A DNA stretch of 64,000 nucleotides from Latrodectus hesperus (Eukaryota; Arthropoda; Arachnida; Araneae; Theridiidae). Below are positions 42,201 through 49,557 of this stretch, piece by piece. The stretch covers positions 74,009,890-74,073,889 of the forward strand of contig CM075850.1 of assembly GCA_037975125.1 (NCBI GenBank). Direction: 5' to 3'. Made by a program: the position numbers and the translations under genes. Within the stretch, counting starts at the first letter, position 1. Each line of letters starts with the position of its first letter. Under the pieces are notes generated by a model, which made no database searches, was not told the origin of the DNA, and saw nothing but the letters and a program-made list of their open reading frames with translations.

Positions 42201-44714
42201 TGGTTGACAATATTGAGTTTTGCACACTTGTTGATTCGGAAAGTGCAGCTTAAAGTGGAATTCGGACCACTACTCCTAGATGAGAATCAAAACCACGAAT
42301 TGTTGAATCAAAGGACTAATCATTCAGCAATCAGTTTCAGCTCCCATCACTCAACCGCTGTAGATTGCCACAGGAAAATTATAACGCTCCCAATCTTATG
42401 TCATGGTACGACACAAGATATTTAACTTTCTTGGGTCTTTTACTGTTAATCAAGCCAATAGATCATTCTTATCTGCATAAATTTATTTCAAATTTAATAT
42501 TGCGTATATTCAAATATGTATTTTATATTAACACGAATTATATATTTAAATGCTCATTATTTAGAATATGCTAATTCTGCAATAATAAACATTAAAATTA
42601 AAAGCGCATACTGAAATCTGTATACGCATATAATTTCAATGTTTATTATAGAATTAGTGCTTTAAATCAAGATTCAACCGAAATTCCCCAAAATCTTTAA
42701 AATCTGAAATATTACTTTATTCTTTCAACTCTCATTTTGTAGACTAAAACCAAAATTTCATATTTTTTGAAGCCGTTGTTTATCTCGTATGTTTAGTTTC
42801 GATTGTGCATAATATTTGCTATTTAAAATATTTTTAAATCTATGCATGAAGTGCTTAAAATGTGGATTTATTAAAATTAACGAATGAGTTGCTGAATTGA
42901 AGGTTCTAGTGGTAATCATTTAGTGTCACCTGTCATTTATAAAGCGACATTATATAGGTTGCTAATTATTCTGCTTAAGGATTAAAAATGTAATGCTTGT
43001 CAAAAATATTTTAATGTAAAATTAAGTTAAATGCATTCAATACAAATGGCAATTCCTTTGACAAGTGCTTCTACCAGTCGGAAATATAGCACGTCAACAC
43101 TTTTCTTACTAATTTTTGAAATTCATTTCAAGACTTCACAATTTATATTAATTACTATTTCCAAAGTTTTTCACTTTTCTCAATGTTTCAACAACGATCT
43201 CAAAAATATCACTCTAGAAACAAAAAAACATGTAGTTACTTATTCCAGATAAAATTATTTTAAAAGATTAAATATGTTAAAATCAAACACTAATTTTTTA
43301 ACAAACGTTATTATATTACCATGCCAACTTTAATTTATTAAATACAGACAACTACCTTGCAATTTCGAATCATTAACGAATCAATAACTCTGTAAACTAA
43401 AAACGCAAACATCCGGTACACGGCAGGACTCTCCTTTATGAACATTTAATATGCCATTTAGCATCTCAATTTCGGTATGTTTATAAGCGACTTGATCAGT
43501 TTTCAAGTGACATTTTGTCAATAAAAAATTCTAACTTAAACTCAATTCCATTATAGATTGAGTTGTTTCTAAATTCTTTCAACTCTAAAGCAAATTTCTT
43601 AAAGATAAAACCTATTTAATCTTATGATGTTGCTTTAATTTTTAAAAGGATTGTTTTCCTTAACCATCAGGTGAAATAGGCTACACATTAAATTGCGAAA
43701 CTAATTTTACGTGGGATGTGCATGTTATTTTAAAAAGATTTCTCATAATTTTTAGTCTAAGTTTATGGCAAATTATACGCAATATCTAGATATTTACAAC
43801 ATCCAGAATCATTTGAGAAATGAAAGTTTTAACTTAAATAGTAAACTGAAGTTCTTAACTCTCTCGGTATTTTTAATAGACACTTGTAGAGTGAACTGAA
43901 TAGAAATGTTTTATCATTTGTGTCTTTTGCCACATTGTGACCATCTTTTACTCACGAGGATTAATTTGAGCAGGGCCCAAAATTTAAAGTAGATTTTGAA
44001 CCGTTGTAATCTATGATCAGGGTGTGAATCACATTGTTGAACTGAAAGCCACAGCATTTACCACTTAACAGCCTGCTTGGCATCTGTTGAAACAGTCAAT
44101 TAAGAATCAAACTGATAACATATGTACTCATCTATCAGAAAAACACTTAAAATTTTACTGTAATAGTTTACCCATTAACCATTTTTGTGATTTTACTTCC
44201 AATAACGAAGTTTAAAATATAAGAATACTTAATGATTTAAAAGCTCAATAGTTTAAGCTTTAATAAATGAAAAACGTAATTAAAACTACAATAGCGTACG
44301 ATTACCAAAAATTAAAATCTCGAGAAACTTAAGCGAAAAAGTAATCTATTTAAATTGCAATAGTATATATAAAGTTTGAAACTTCACTAGTTATTTTAAT
44401 GCGCATTTTGATGAACATGATTTATTTTTAACAAATGAAAATTGACAGTAATTAATTTGTGAAAAACGATTAAAAAAGTATGAAAAACAAACTACGCAAG
44501 CTTTCGTTTTCATTAAATTGTCAAGATTTATATGTATACAAAATCAAAATATCACCGTTTTTGAAGGCATACTTCGAGTGTAACGCAGAGTGGATTCTTC
44601 AAGAGACCTCAGTCCATTGAGAACAGGCTCTGTGATGGTGTCCATGTCGGAGGTCAAGAACCTCTCCATGAGGAGTAAGCAAAGAATTGCCACGGAAGCC
44701 ATATGGACACGCAT
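9146..44714 (-). CDS. Lip-B: complete secreted pancreatic-lipase-like enzyme, ten exons, 511 residues predicted
   Basis: Predicted secreted serine hydrolase of the pancreatic lipase family (alpha/beta hydrolase plus C-terminal PLAT), acting on triacylglycerol or phospholipid esters outside the cell. Exons: 44573-44714, 41349-41545, 35383-35529, 33106-33214, 31837-31938, 31633-31752, 22843-23091, 22173-22317, 16381-16584, 9146-9266. All junctions have GT/AG sites and compatible phases; the total is 1536 bases (512 codons with stop). Residues 1-20 are a signal peptide; His100-Gly101 is the oxyanion motif; the predicted triad is Ser178 (GHSLG), Asp201 (LDPA) and His281 (CSHMRA). Cys256 and Cys279 bracket a full-length lid loop. 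PLAT covers roughly 356-500. It lacks the N-terminal VCY..GCF segment present in Lip-A. The first exon is supported by signal peptide and phase, the last mainly by phase and weak similarity; exons 2-9 are firm. Confidence 0.88.
10971..11052 (-). repeat. tRNA-SINE fragment (3' part)
   Basis: The plus strand carries ttggtttg, a T-run, gtcgctcaacgatcat, tgcacacgagggctaatt and acctacggttta, the 3' half of the window's SINE in antisense. The tRNA-like part is missing; unrelated GC-richer sequence follows. Confidence 0.75.
11235..11275. repeat. Perfect hairpin, 19-bp arms, 3-base loop
   Basis: acataaggttatttaaaca, ttg, then its exact reverse complement. It lies directly downstream of an unexplained GC-richer patch (11046-11220). 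Confidence 0.9.
11580..11607. repeat. TA microsatellite, short
   Basis: Interrupted (TA)n. Confidence 0.9.
12189..12210. repeat. TA microsatellite, short
   Basis: (AT)11. Confidence 0.9.
15246..15413 (-). repeat. Decayed tRNA-SINE copy
   Basis: The plus strand preserves ttggtttatcaatcaacggt, gctaatta, tttaaagtggattctgaa, acaaacatcc, aactgttgaatcgaag and gtcagctcggc in family order, with about 20-30% divergence by eye. Confidence 0.8.
16381..16584 (-). CDS. Lip-B exon 9: second half of PLAT domain
   Basis: The acceptor is ACTTTTCAG. The residues [20 protein letters not shown] followed by WSKK match the PLAT pattern and align with YVYLATSRFPLGIIQKAKIW of Lip-C in the same exon position and phase. 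It ends at CAG TG|GTGAGC in phase 2, as Lip-C does. If that donor were not used, the frame would stop at once (TGG TGA), giving a protein about 39 residues shorter. Confidence 0.8.
18910..19065 (-). repeat. Decayed tRNA-SINE copy
   Basis: Recognised from aagtggattcagaacca, aaatcgaaagccagagca and ttcggcagccagc in the family order. Confidence 0.65.
19431..19543 (-). repeat. Decayed, internally deleted tRNA-SINE copy
   Basis: ttggtttgtcactcaaccctcat at the left and tcgaaggcaagaac, ctaaccatcc at the right match the two ends of the SINE; the middle is shortened. Confidence 0.65.
20139..20182 (+). repeat. 21-bp tandem-like direct duplication
   Basis: catttcaaaggcagagaatc(a) occurs at 20139-20159 and again at 20162-20182, separated by two bases. 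Confidence 0.9.
20551..20706 (-). repeat. tRNA-SINE copy
   Basis: tgttgaccaacgatcattt, agggctaattagacc, taaagtggattccacacca and gtgctaacctttcggctgcc are all in family order. Confidence 0.8.
22173..22317 (-). CDS. Lip-B exon 8: first half of PLAT domain
   Basis: Acceptor TCCTTCAG, donor [18 protein letters not shown] starts the beta-sandwich PLAT domain used for lipid or colipase contact in the family; [16 protein letters not shown] is the typical L.G..G......I block. Phases are 2 in and 2 out. Confidence 0.88.
22318..22842 (-). other. Lip-B intron 7
   Basis: About 525 AT-rich bases; nothing recognised. Confidence 0.7.
22843..23091 (-). CDS. Lip-B exon 7: catalytic His and end of hydrolase domain
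   Basis: Acceptor CTCTAG, donor G|GTGAGT, 249 bases. The residues MICSHMRA carry the catalytic His281, with Cys279 closing the lid. A Cys-rich CDSCGD..SDC loop and [12 protein letters not shown] lead into PLAT. The order matches Lip-C exon 61733-62011 residue by residue. Confidence 0.94.
23600..23715 (-). repeat. Decayed tRNA-SINE fragment
   Basis: ttaagtggattccgattcacc and the following tgaagcccgaagtattaact, ttcagcagct match the middle and head of the SINE. Confidence 0.55.
24543..24579 (+). repeat. CA microsatellite
   Basis: (CA)n with two early interruptions. Confidence 0.95.
24756..24860 (-). repeat. tRNA-SINE 3' fragment
   Basis: attggtttatttgtagttcaa, agtcattttttgtac, agggctaattaaac, tttaaaatggatttt and attacaaaca match the 3' half of the SINE. 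Confidence 0.7.
25551..25724. repeat. Long imperfect fold-back (inverted repeat)
   Basis: Arms of about 75-85 bases flank the centre at 25633: aatttgccactt on the left pairs with aagtggcaaatt on the right, and farther out gtttcttgaatct pairs with a copy reading gtttcttggattt. Because of this, both strands carry similar short reading frames (CHFIKWQI and CHFMKWQI). The ends are unclear. Confidence 0.75.
25804..26400 (-). mobile_element. Possible decayed pogo/Tigger-type DNA transposon remnant
   Basis: Near 25806 the plus strand reads ctgtattttccggcgtacaa, resembling the CAGTATTTTCCGGCGTATAA terminal motif I associate with some Tc1/pogo-type repeats. Minus-strand frames nearby contain EKMIRTWRN and, in another frame, [10 protein letters not shown], reminiscent of the helix-turn-helix region of pogo/CENP-B-like transposases. 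Frames are broken and no right terminus was found. Tentative. Confidence 0.3.
27359..28109. mobile_element. hAT-type non-autonomous element with 8-bp target duplication
   Basis: The ends are cataggttctcaaa (left) and, reverse-complemented, catgggttcccaaa (right), with two mismatches in 14. The element is flanked by the identical 8-mer gtttagtt at 27351-27358 and 28110-28117. Terminal GGTTCTCAA/TTGGGAACC and 8-bp duplications are typical of hAT elements. Internally both ends carry several ggggtcca/tggtccac words. The 751 bases have no transposase frame. Confidence 0.85.
28677..28854 (-). repeat. Full-length young tRNA-derived SINE with 15-bp target duplication
   Basis: Flanked by identical taatttaacattgag at 28662-28676 and 28855-28869. 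The minus strand starts GCCGAGCTGGCAGCCGAATG, has an A-box-like TGGTTAGCGCT and a B-box GGTTCGAATCC, then a tRNA-unrelated part with a small stem (GTGG...CCAC) and an AAACC-type tail. This is the best reference copy in the window. Confidence 0.93.
31633..31752 (-). CDS. Lip-B exon 6: DFYPNGG and start of the lid
   Basis: The 84-base intron to exon 5 is the shortest in the window. The residues [16 protein letters not shown] are diagnostic of the family. Cys256 starts the lid loop. The exon ends at GAA G|GTACTA in phase 1. Confidence 0.94.
31837..31938 (-). CDS. Lip-B exon 5: catalytic Asp region LDPA
   Basis: The exon completes Gly and reads LDPATYLF, then [17 protein letters not shown]. The first LDPA carries the family's catalytic Asp (here Asp201); the second block is the invariant L...DA.FVDVIHT segment. 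The donor is G|GTAAGG. Confidence 0.95.
32458..32615 (-). repeat. Very decayed tRNA-SINE copy
   Basis: aggttgtcactcatcagtt, acgaaggctaatt and agaaatcgaatacacaaa follow the SINE order, with an immediately adjacent second copy. Confidence 0.5.
32642..32803 (-). repeat. tRNA-SINE copy
   Basis: gttggtttgtcacttaacgg, tttttgcacacaaaggctaa, ttaaagcgaactccgga, atatccatgtcagagg and cgttgaacgaaagatcag are in family order. Confidence 0.8.
33106..33214 (-). CDS. Lip-B exon 4: nucleophile elbow GHSLG
   Basis: After acceptor GCTTAG the exon reads [17 protein letters not shown], the nucleophile elbow with Ser178, and ends with RIT in phase 1 at G|GTGAAA. Confidence 0.95.
33215..35382 (-). other. Lip-B intron 3
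   Basis: Its left part is the broken LINE RNase H fragment (33310-34150); the rest is AT-rich without recognised features. Confidence 0.65.
33310..34150 (+). pseudogene. Broken non-LTR retrotransposon fragment: RNase H domain and Zn-finger tail
   Basis: Plus strand, opposite to the host gene. From 33509 the frame reads [26 protein letters not shown] and, after two in-frame stops, [20 protein letters not shown]: the T-E-L, TDS and SHV...GNE.AD-like motifs of LINE-encoded RNase H. Farther on [17 protein letters not shown] is a C..C...H...C finger like that at the C-terminus of the intact LINE at 52551, from a different and much older lineage. Several stops and shifts make it non-functional. 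The GC content is higher than the surroundings. Confidence 0.85.
35383..35529 (-). CDS. Lip-B exon 3: VIIVDW segment
   Basis: The acceptor TTTTTCAG and donor AGG|GTTTGT enclose 49 whole codons. [20 protein letters not shown] and the following [16 protein letters not shown] match the conserved N.IVVDW..G....Y..A..N...VG..IA..I pattern of lipases. Confidence 0.92.
37862..38280 (-). pseudogene. 3'-terminal remnant of a non-LTR retrotransposon ORF
   Basis: The minus strand reads [20 protein letters not shown] then VNEKNWRSD, matching the RGRP..RW.DDVE.DL..L...NWR tail typical of RTE/CR1-like endonuclease-reverse transcriptases. Upstream, [10 protein letters not shown] resembles the preceding R.L.W.GH.....R motif. 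Multiple stops interrupt it. Confidence 0.65.
38310..38450 (-). repeat. tRNA-SINE copy
   Basis: ttggtttatttgtcgactaa, cggtcattttttgcacacaa, tttaaagtagattctgaacc and aaacatccatgctgaagg; the tRNA head is lost after about 38440. Confidence 0.8.
40314..40388 (-). repeat. tRNA-SINE 3' fragment
   Basis: ctttgtcgctcaacggtctt, tgcacacaagtctaattaga and cggcttaaagtgggttcgga. Confidence 0.75.
41040..41140 (-). repeat. Decayed tRNA-SINE copy next to Lip-B exon 2
   Basis: cggtttgttgctcaatactt, gaggtttaaagtggattcca and gagcacgagaaggcag follow the SINE order. Confidence 0.55.
41349..41545 (-). CDS. Lip-B exon 2: strand region and His-Gly oxyanion motif
   Basis: The acceptor is TTTTCAG and the donor GTGAGT. 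The residues [31 protein letters not shown] and AEWMH follow the standard N-terminal pattern of the family. IIIHGF supplies the oxyanion hole. The exon spans 197 bases, two bases plus 65 codons. Confidence 0.92.
42191..42335 (-). repeat. Decayed tRNA-SINE copy
   Basis: tggtttggtttggttgacaa, agcttaaagtggaattcgga, ccacgaattgttgaatcaaa and ggactaatcattcagca. Confidence 0.7.
43922..44082 (-). repeat. Decayed tRNA-SINE copy
   Basis: tgaccatcttttactcacga, ggattaatttgagc, atttaaagtagattttgaac, attgttgaactgaaagcc and cagcctgcttggc. Confidence 0.7.
44573..44714 (-). CDS. Lip-B exon 1: start codon and signal peptide
   Basis: ATG at 44714-44712 opens [20 protein letters not shown], a signal peptide. 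The chosen donor A|GTATGC (44572) ends in phase 1, which the exon 2 acceptor needs (A|AT, Asn). A later donor ACG|GTGATA at 44556 would end in phase 0 and break the frame unless an extra exon exists in the 41.5-44.5 kb intron; I did not find one. Confidence 0.75.
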
Positions 44715-44825
44715 ACTAAGCTGATCTCAAACCATTCTTTGCTAACTGAACAGTGAATTCTCGTGATGCATCGAAGCCAGCTTACCATCATTCACCTGTT
44801 GCCATTCAAAATAACACAAAGATAG

Positions 44826-44878
44826 GCCACGGTGGCCTGGTTGGGAAAGTCGTCGCTCTCACTATCAAAAGGTATACA
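44826..44878 (+). repeat. tRNA-like head of a possible second SINE family
   Basis: ggccacggtggcctggttgg followed by a CGTCGCTCTC-like stretch resembles the 5' half of tRNA-derived SINEs (A-box region), about 110 bases upstream of the Lip-B start. No clear B-box was found. Confidence 0.3.
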
Positions 44879-45206
44879 TACTTCTATCCTCGACTTAACC
44901 TGTCGTGCTAACTAAAAGCAGCTGGAACACATTAAATACGTCATGGTCTTGATGAATTCCAGGTGAAATTATACCTCTTAGGTGACTGATAAAGTCTTGG
45001 GGGGTCTTCTGCTTGATTCTTGCTTCTATATTATGAAGACTCAATTGCCTTCAAATGTTTCTATTGATTGAATCAATTCATAACAATTTCTTTCATTAAT
45101 GTGAGTTACAAACACATAATCACAAAACTTCAAGACTGATCACTTTTACTTACCTACCTACCTACACAAAGGGTTATTGAATATAATTGGATATGCAGCA
45201 TAAATC

Positions 45207-45210
<4 letters not shown>

Positions 45211-45297
<87 letters not shown>
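45211..45297. repeat. TA microsatellite, long
   Basis: Uninterrupted (TA)n of about 87 bases. Confidence 0.97.
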
Positions 45298-45299
<2 letters not shown>

Positions 45300-46010
45300 C
45301 TTAATTTAAAATCATAGAAATTTGAAGTTATGGAAAGAATGTTTAAGTTTGTGTACTATTTTTCCTAAATTCTTATTCTAACGAAAGTTTATCTGACCAT
45401 GACAAATTTATCACATGTTTTTTCAACAAAGCGGCGTTTTAGCAGAAACAAATCAAACTTATTACTTTTCGGCCAAAAGAGTGTCCAAACCTTTCTCAAC
45501 TGGGCCACCATTACTGTTGGAATATTTATAGTACAGATATGATTCATATATTAAGGTTATACAATGATTAAATAAAAACACAGGCTGTACAGAAACCCTA
45601 AAAAACCCACGTAGAGGGTTTTTAATCATTTTTAATCTGATAAGAGATAATGAAGTGTAAAATATAAAGATTTCAAACCAGGCGCACAATCCTAAACATT
45701 TCATGCAACTTCTCAAAAAATATATTTTCGAGTTGCACGAGAAAGGCGTAAATATTGATTTTATCACAGCATTTTTCTAAAATTTCTAGTGGTTTGTTAC
45801 AATTATTGTGTTTTGAACCTAGTTATACTTTGAAAGGGGTGACAACACTATAATCACAATACTACATCAGTGATTTTACTTTATATAAAATTGATCAACT
45901 AAAGGTTTTCAGATTAAGAAAACCATTAATTTAACATCACTCACGTCTACTGCTTTCCATTGGTCTGGATATTTAATTCTTATAAAAAATACATGGATAT
46001 TGATCACCTT

Positions 46011-46013
<3 letters not shown>

Positions 46014-46072
<59 letters not shown>
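46014..46072. repeat. TA microsatellite
   Basis: Uninterrupted (TA)n of about 59 bases, abutting a SINE remnant. Confidence 0.97.
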
Positions 46073-46073
<1 letters not shown>

Positions 46074-46075
<2 letters not shown>

Positions 46076-46190
46076 TTGCTATTTAATGGGCATTTTTTAA
46101 GAAGGCTAATTAGACCAGAACCAGGATTTTCATCTACTACAAATAGCCACTGCATAGGTAGAGATCAAAACCACAAATCATTGAACCAGA
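46074..46190 (-). repeat. Decayed tRNA-SINE copy next to the TA repeat
   Basis: gggcattttttaagaaggct, aattagaccagaacc, tactacaaatagcca and aaaccacaaatcattgaacc. Confidence 0.65.
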
Positions 46191-47044
46191 ACTCTTGTAT
46201 TATTTAATTTTAATACATTTACTTCGCTCACTAAATGCGTTACATATATCTTTTAAATTACGTTGCATTACACCCGATTTTGTTGTTAAAGGAAAAATTT
46301 TTAATGCATTAATTATATGTATACTGATACATAATTATTATTATTCTTGACCAGATATATTCATTGATAATTTTTTTGAATTTGAGGGAAATATTGGTTA
46401 CACAAATGCACCAGTTTCACCTTCCACAATATTAGTCCTTTACATACCTAGTAAATATGATTCCTTACCGAGTTTCAAATGAGACCAAAATTGTATTTTT
46501 TTTAAACAATTCTATTAGTTTTTTTTCTTTTTTTTTCCACAAACGTTTCTTTAAAATTTCACCCCTCATCTATCCCTAGTATATTTATACAAATCGCTAA
46601 TAAGAGATCCTTATTAAGAGGATAATGAAACCTGACCTTATTATTTATAGTTTGGTAAAATTTCATACTTTTATCCCATTGAAATTAAGAGTATTAGATT
46701 TTTATAATTAATGGGTAGGTTCTATAATTAGAGTTATATTTCATTAAAGTATATATAAATGACAGCGATAACTTTTGGCTATCTCTATTGGCTCGACACT
46801 GGGCTAATTTTTCTCAGAAATTACTTCATATCATGAAAAAACAACTTCTTCAAAGTTGCATTAATAATTCTACAAGAGTCCATACTACCCAATTCTACAC
46901 GAGTATCAATGTTTGAAGAAAACGATACATTTCTCTTTATGTTACTGAAACTACAATTTTAAATGTTATCTACTTTAGTCATGACAATAAGGCTATGCTG
47001 TTAGAAATATTACACCATGAAGATGAAACAAATAACTCTAATTG

Positions 47045-47190
47045 GTTGGTGGGTAAGCTTATCACTCATTGTTTTTATTCCCGAGGATAAACTAAACACA
47101 AAAATACATAGTTTAAAAGGGATTCCGAATTACTACAGCTATCAAAATTACAACGAATTCAGTTCTCGATTCTAAAATTGCATTTCAAAC
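47045..47190 (-). repeat. Very decayed tRNA-SINE copy
   Basis: ttggtgggtaagcttatcac, agtttaaaagggattccgaa and ttactacagctatc. Confidence 0.5.
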
Positions 47191-49227
47191 AGACATCAAC
47201 GATAGTCACTAACTACATCTAAGGTTTTATATTGCATAAGCTAACTGCAGAATTTTTTCAATCGCTGCTGTTGCAAGTGGTTCTATAGAATAAGAAAGAA
47301 TATTGATTACAAAAGTCAAAAATGTGATTTTTAAGGGTTTGGACGAATTGTCTTAATTATGAACAAAATATTTTTCCATTTGTATTTTTCAAATTTCAGT
47401 TTTTTTTCAAAATTTACATATTAGCTTATAATTACTATAAGTTATAAATATACTTATTAAAAACTTAATTTATAAAAGCATTTCATCTGTTGACTATCTT
47501 GAAAAATGATTTTATTTGTTGAGCGAAATTAAATTGGTTGTAAGAAAATGGAAATAGAAACTTTTTAGGCTCCAATCTAACAGGAATTGAATGCAATATC
47601 ACTTTCGCTCGATGCTTATTTATATAAGCTAAAATGGGAACAAATATTGTGTTATTAATGAACAAAATGGCCAAATCTATGAACAATGTCATTTTAAGGA
47701 TTTTCAAGATAATATAAACAAATAAATGCTCTTATTAGATGTGGTTTTTCACTTTTAAGATTTTTCTTCCCTATTGAGAAATTGGAATATTAGATTGCTT
47801 AAAAAATCTCTGGTAAACATGTCAAAATGCATTTCTTTATTAAATTTTACTAGATGATTTTTAGATGCTAAAGTTTAAAACAAATTTGGTTAATATATTA
47901 TGCTCACTAAATGCGGGAAGAAGATGCTTTATACGAAAATAGAGTATTATCACTTTTTTTAATTCCCATTAATTTGAATTCAAATTAGACCATTCTTAAC
48001 GATTTTTATTATGTCATGGAGCATGTTTTTAAATATTAAACTGAAATGGAAAAAACGACTAAAATAAAAATAATAAAAATAGAAATATTTTTAAAGACAG
48101 TTTATGGAATTCTTTATTTCAGTATCGTTAAATTTTTCTTCCAGTTTCATAATTATTACAAAGAATAAATTCTGATAACTCAGTGGCCTTTTATCAATGA
48201 ATGTGCGTGAAATGTTATCTTGTAATAGTTTCTATCTATATGAATACTTTTTGCAACATTCGATCTTAATTACCTTTGAAGGAGAAATTCTCATATTGAT
48301 ATATATTCATAAGTTGCAAGAGGTGAACACCGGAAAAAATTCTACGTCACATCCTTAAAAGATACCAAAACGTCAATTACTGTCGATATTTTAATAGCAG
48401 AATAAGCTCAAACTTTCAATTTTGCAGAGATTCATAGAATTTTTTAAGTGTTGCCAAAAATTGACTTAATAAAAATGGTGGAAAGCTTGTTATCTTTACG
48501 AGCCTATATCTCCATTTTCCAGTACGCCATGCCATTCGTAAGGGGCGACTCAGAGCAATTCTGGCGACAATCCCCCAGTGAACATTCCTGATTATTAAAA
48601 TTAATTTAATATTACTTGTTGTCGTATAGCGTAATAGATTTTCCATCTTTAATTTCAAGCCATCTAACACTTCAAACATATTGAGAAAAGTTTTAGATTA
48701 GTTGATTACAATTAATTAAAAAAAAGTTTAATCATAGCAAATTTTTAACAATTACTTATTATTCTGTAACTATTTAATTTTATTGTTTATGATTAACTAA
48801 TTTTCTGTCATGGATTTTATTTAGTGCTGAAAATAAAATGTATTTTATTAAATTTTTATATCTAATTTAATAAATTATGAAATAAGGGATACTTTAAAAC
48901 TTTCCATTAGTAACATTAAGTAATATGAGATTAGGATTCATTTCCTTCGATAAAGACGACAAAAGCAAAACTCGCCAAGCGATAAGGCTTTTAGTCTGGC
49001 AACCTTAAAAATGCATTTAGCCTTGATGATAATGGATTTTGCTGATGTAATTACAACGAATATTGGATACTCAAAAGTAAATGAACCGATGAAGTCTTAA
49101 AAAAGTGTCAAGTATAAATTTTAAAAAAATACATTTATTATTTTTTAAATAACTTAGTGATTTTAAAGTGACATGCCTAAATTATAGTATAATTTAAGTC
49201 AAGAGGAAGACGCATTACTTTAAAACT

Positions 49228-49233
49228 TTTATT
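49228..49233 (-). promoter_or_regulatory. Candidate polyadenylation signal for Lip-C
   Basis: AATAAA on the minus strand 225 bases past the Lip-C stop, the first such hexamer I see downstream. Confidence 0.35.
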
Positions 49234-49457
49234 TAAAAAAATAATAATTTTACATCAAAGATAAAGATCATTAAGTTAAATAATGTAAAAATCCACACAA
49301 TTTCTAGTGTACACTATAGAATTTATATATTCTAAAAAGAATCTTTTTTTAATTGTTGTATAATCAACAATTTAAGTTTTAAAATATCTAAGATCACAAA
49401 TATTTTCAAATTAACATATTTGTAAGCAAACTATACAGTGTATTCAAAATAACTGTT

Positions 49458-49557
49458 TCAGCAGTCATTTACAGTAAGTTCCAGATACTGATTTCTTCCA
49501 ATCACTTTTTCTGGTGATCCACATAGCACTGTCAGTTGAGGGGCAGAAAGATTTTTC
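49458..49557 (-). CDS. Lip-C last exon ending in Cys
   Basis: Acceptor TTCTACAG, then KNLSAPQLTVLCGSPEK, then YLELTVNDC and TGA at 49460-49458. The C...(20-25)...L.L...C-stop pattern is that of pancreatic lipase C-termini. The split codon CT|G gives Leu. A minus-strand AATAAA occurs at 49228-49233. Confidence 0.88.

Larger units (their letters stand above)
41546..44572 (-). other. Lip-B intron 1
   Basis: Decayed SINE copies at 42191 and 43922. I searched for a VCY..GCF exon like that of Lip-A and saw none. Confidence 0.55.
44715..49457. other. Intergenic region between Lip-C and Lip-B (Lip-B promoter side)
   Basis: Contains the presumed Lip-B promoter just right of 44714, a tRNA-like plus-strand patch near 44826, two long TA microsatellites and SINE remnants at 46074 and 47045. 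I see no gene. Confidence 0.55.

Noticed and set aside
44556..44572. Later donor for Lip-B exon 1 (ACG|GTGATA)
   Set aside because: It ends in phase 0 whereas exon 2 needs phase 1; the donor at 44572 fits and has a better +5 base.
45973..46155. Frame with a Tyr-Ile repeat peptide
   Set aside because: Translation of a TA microsatellite.
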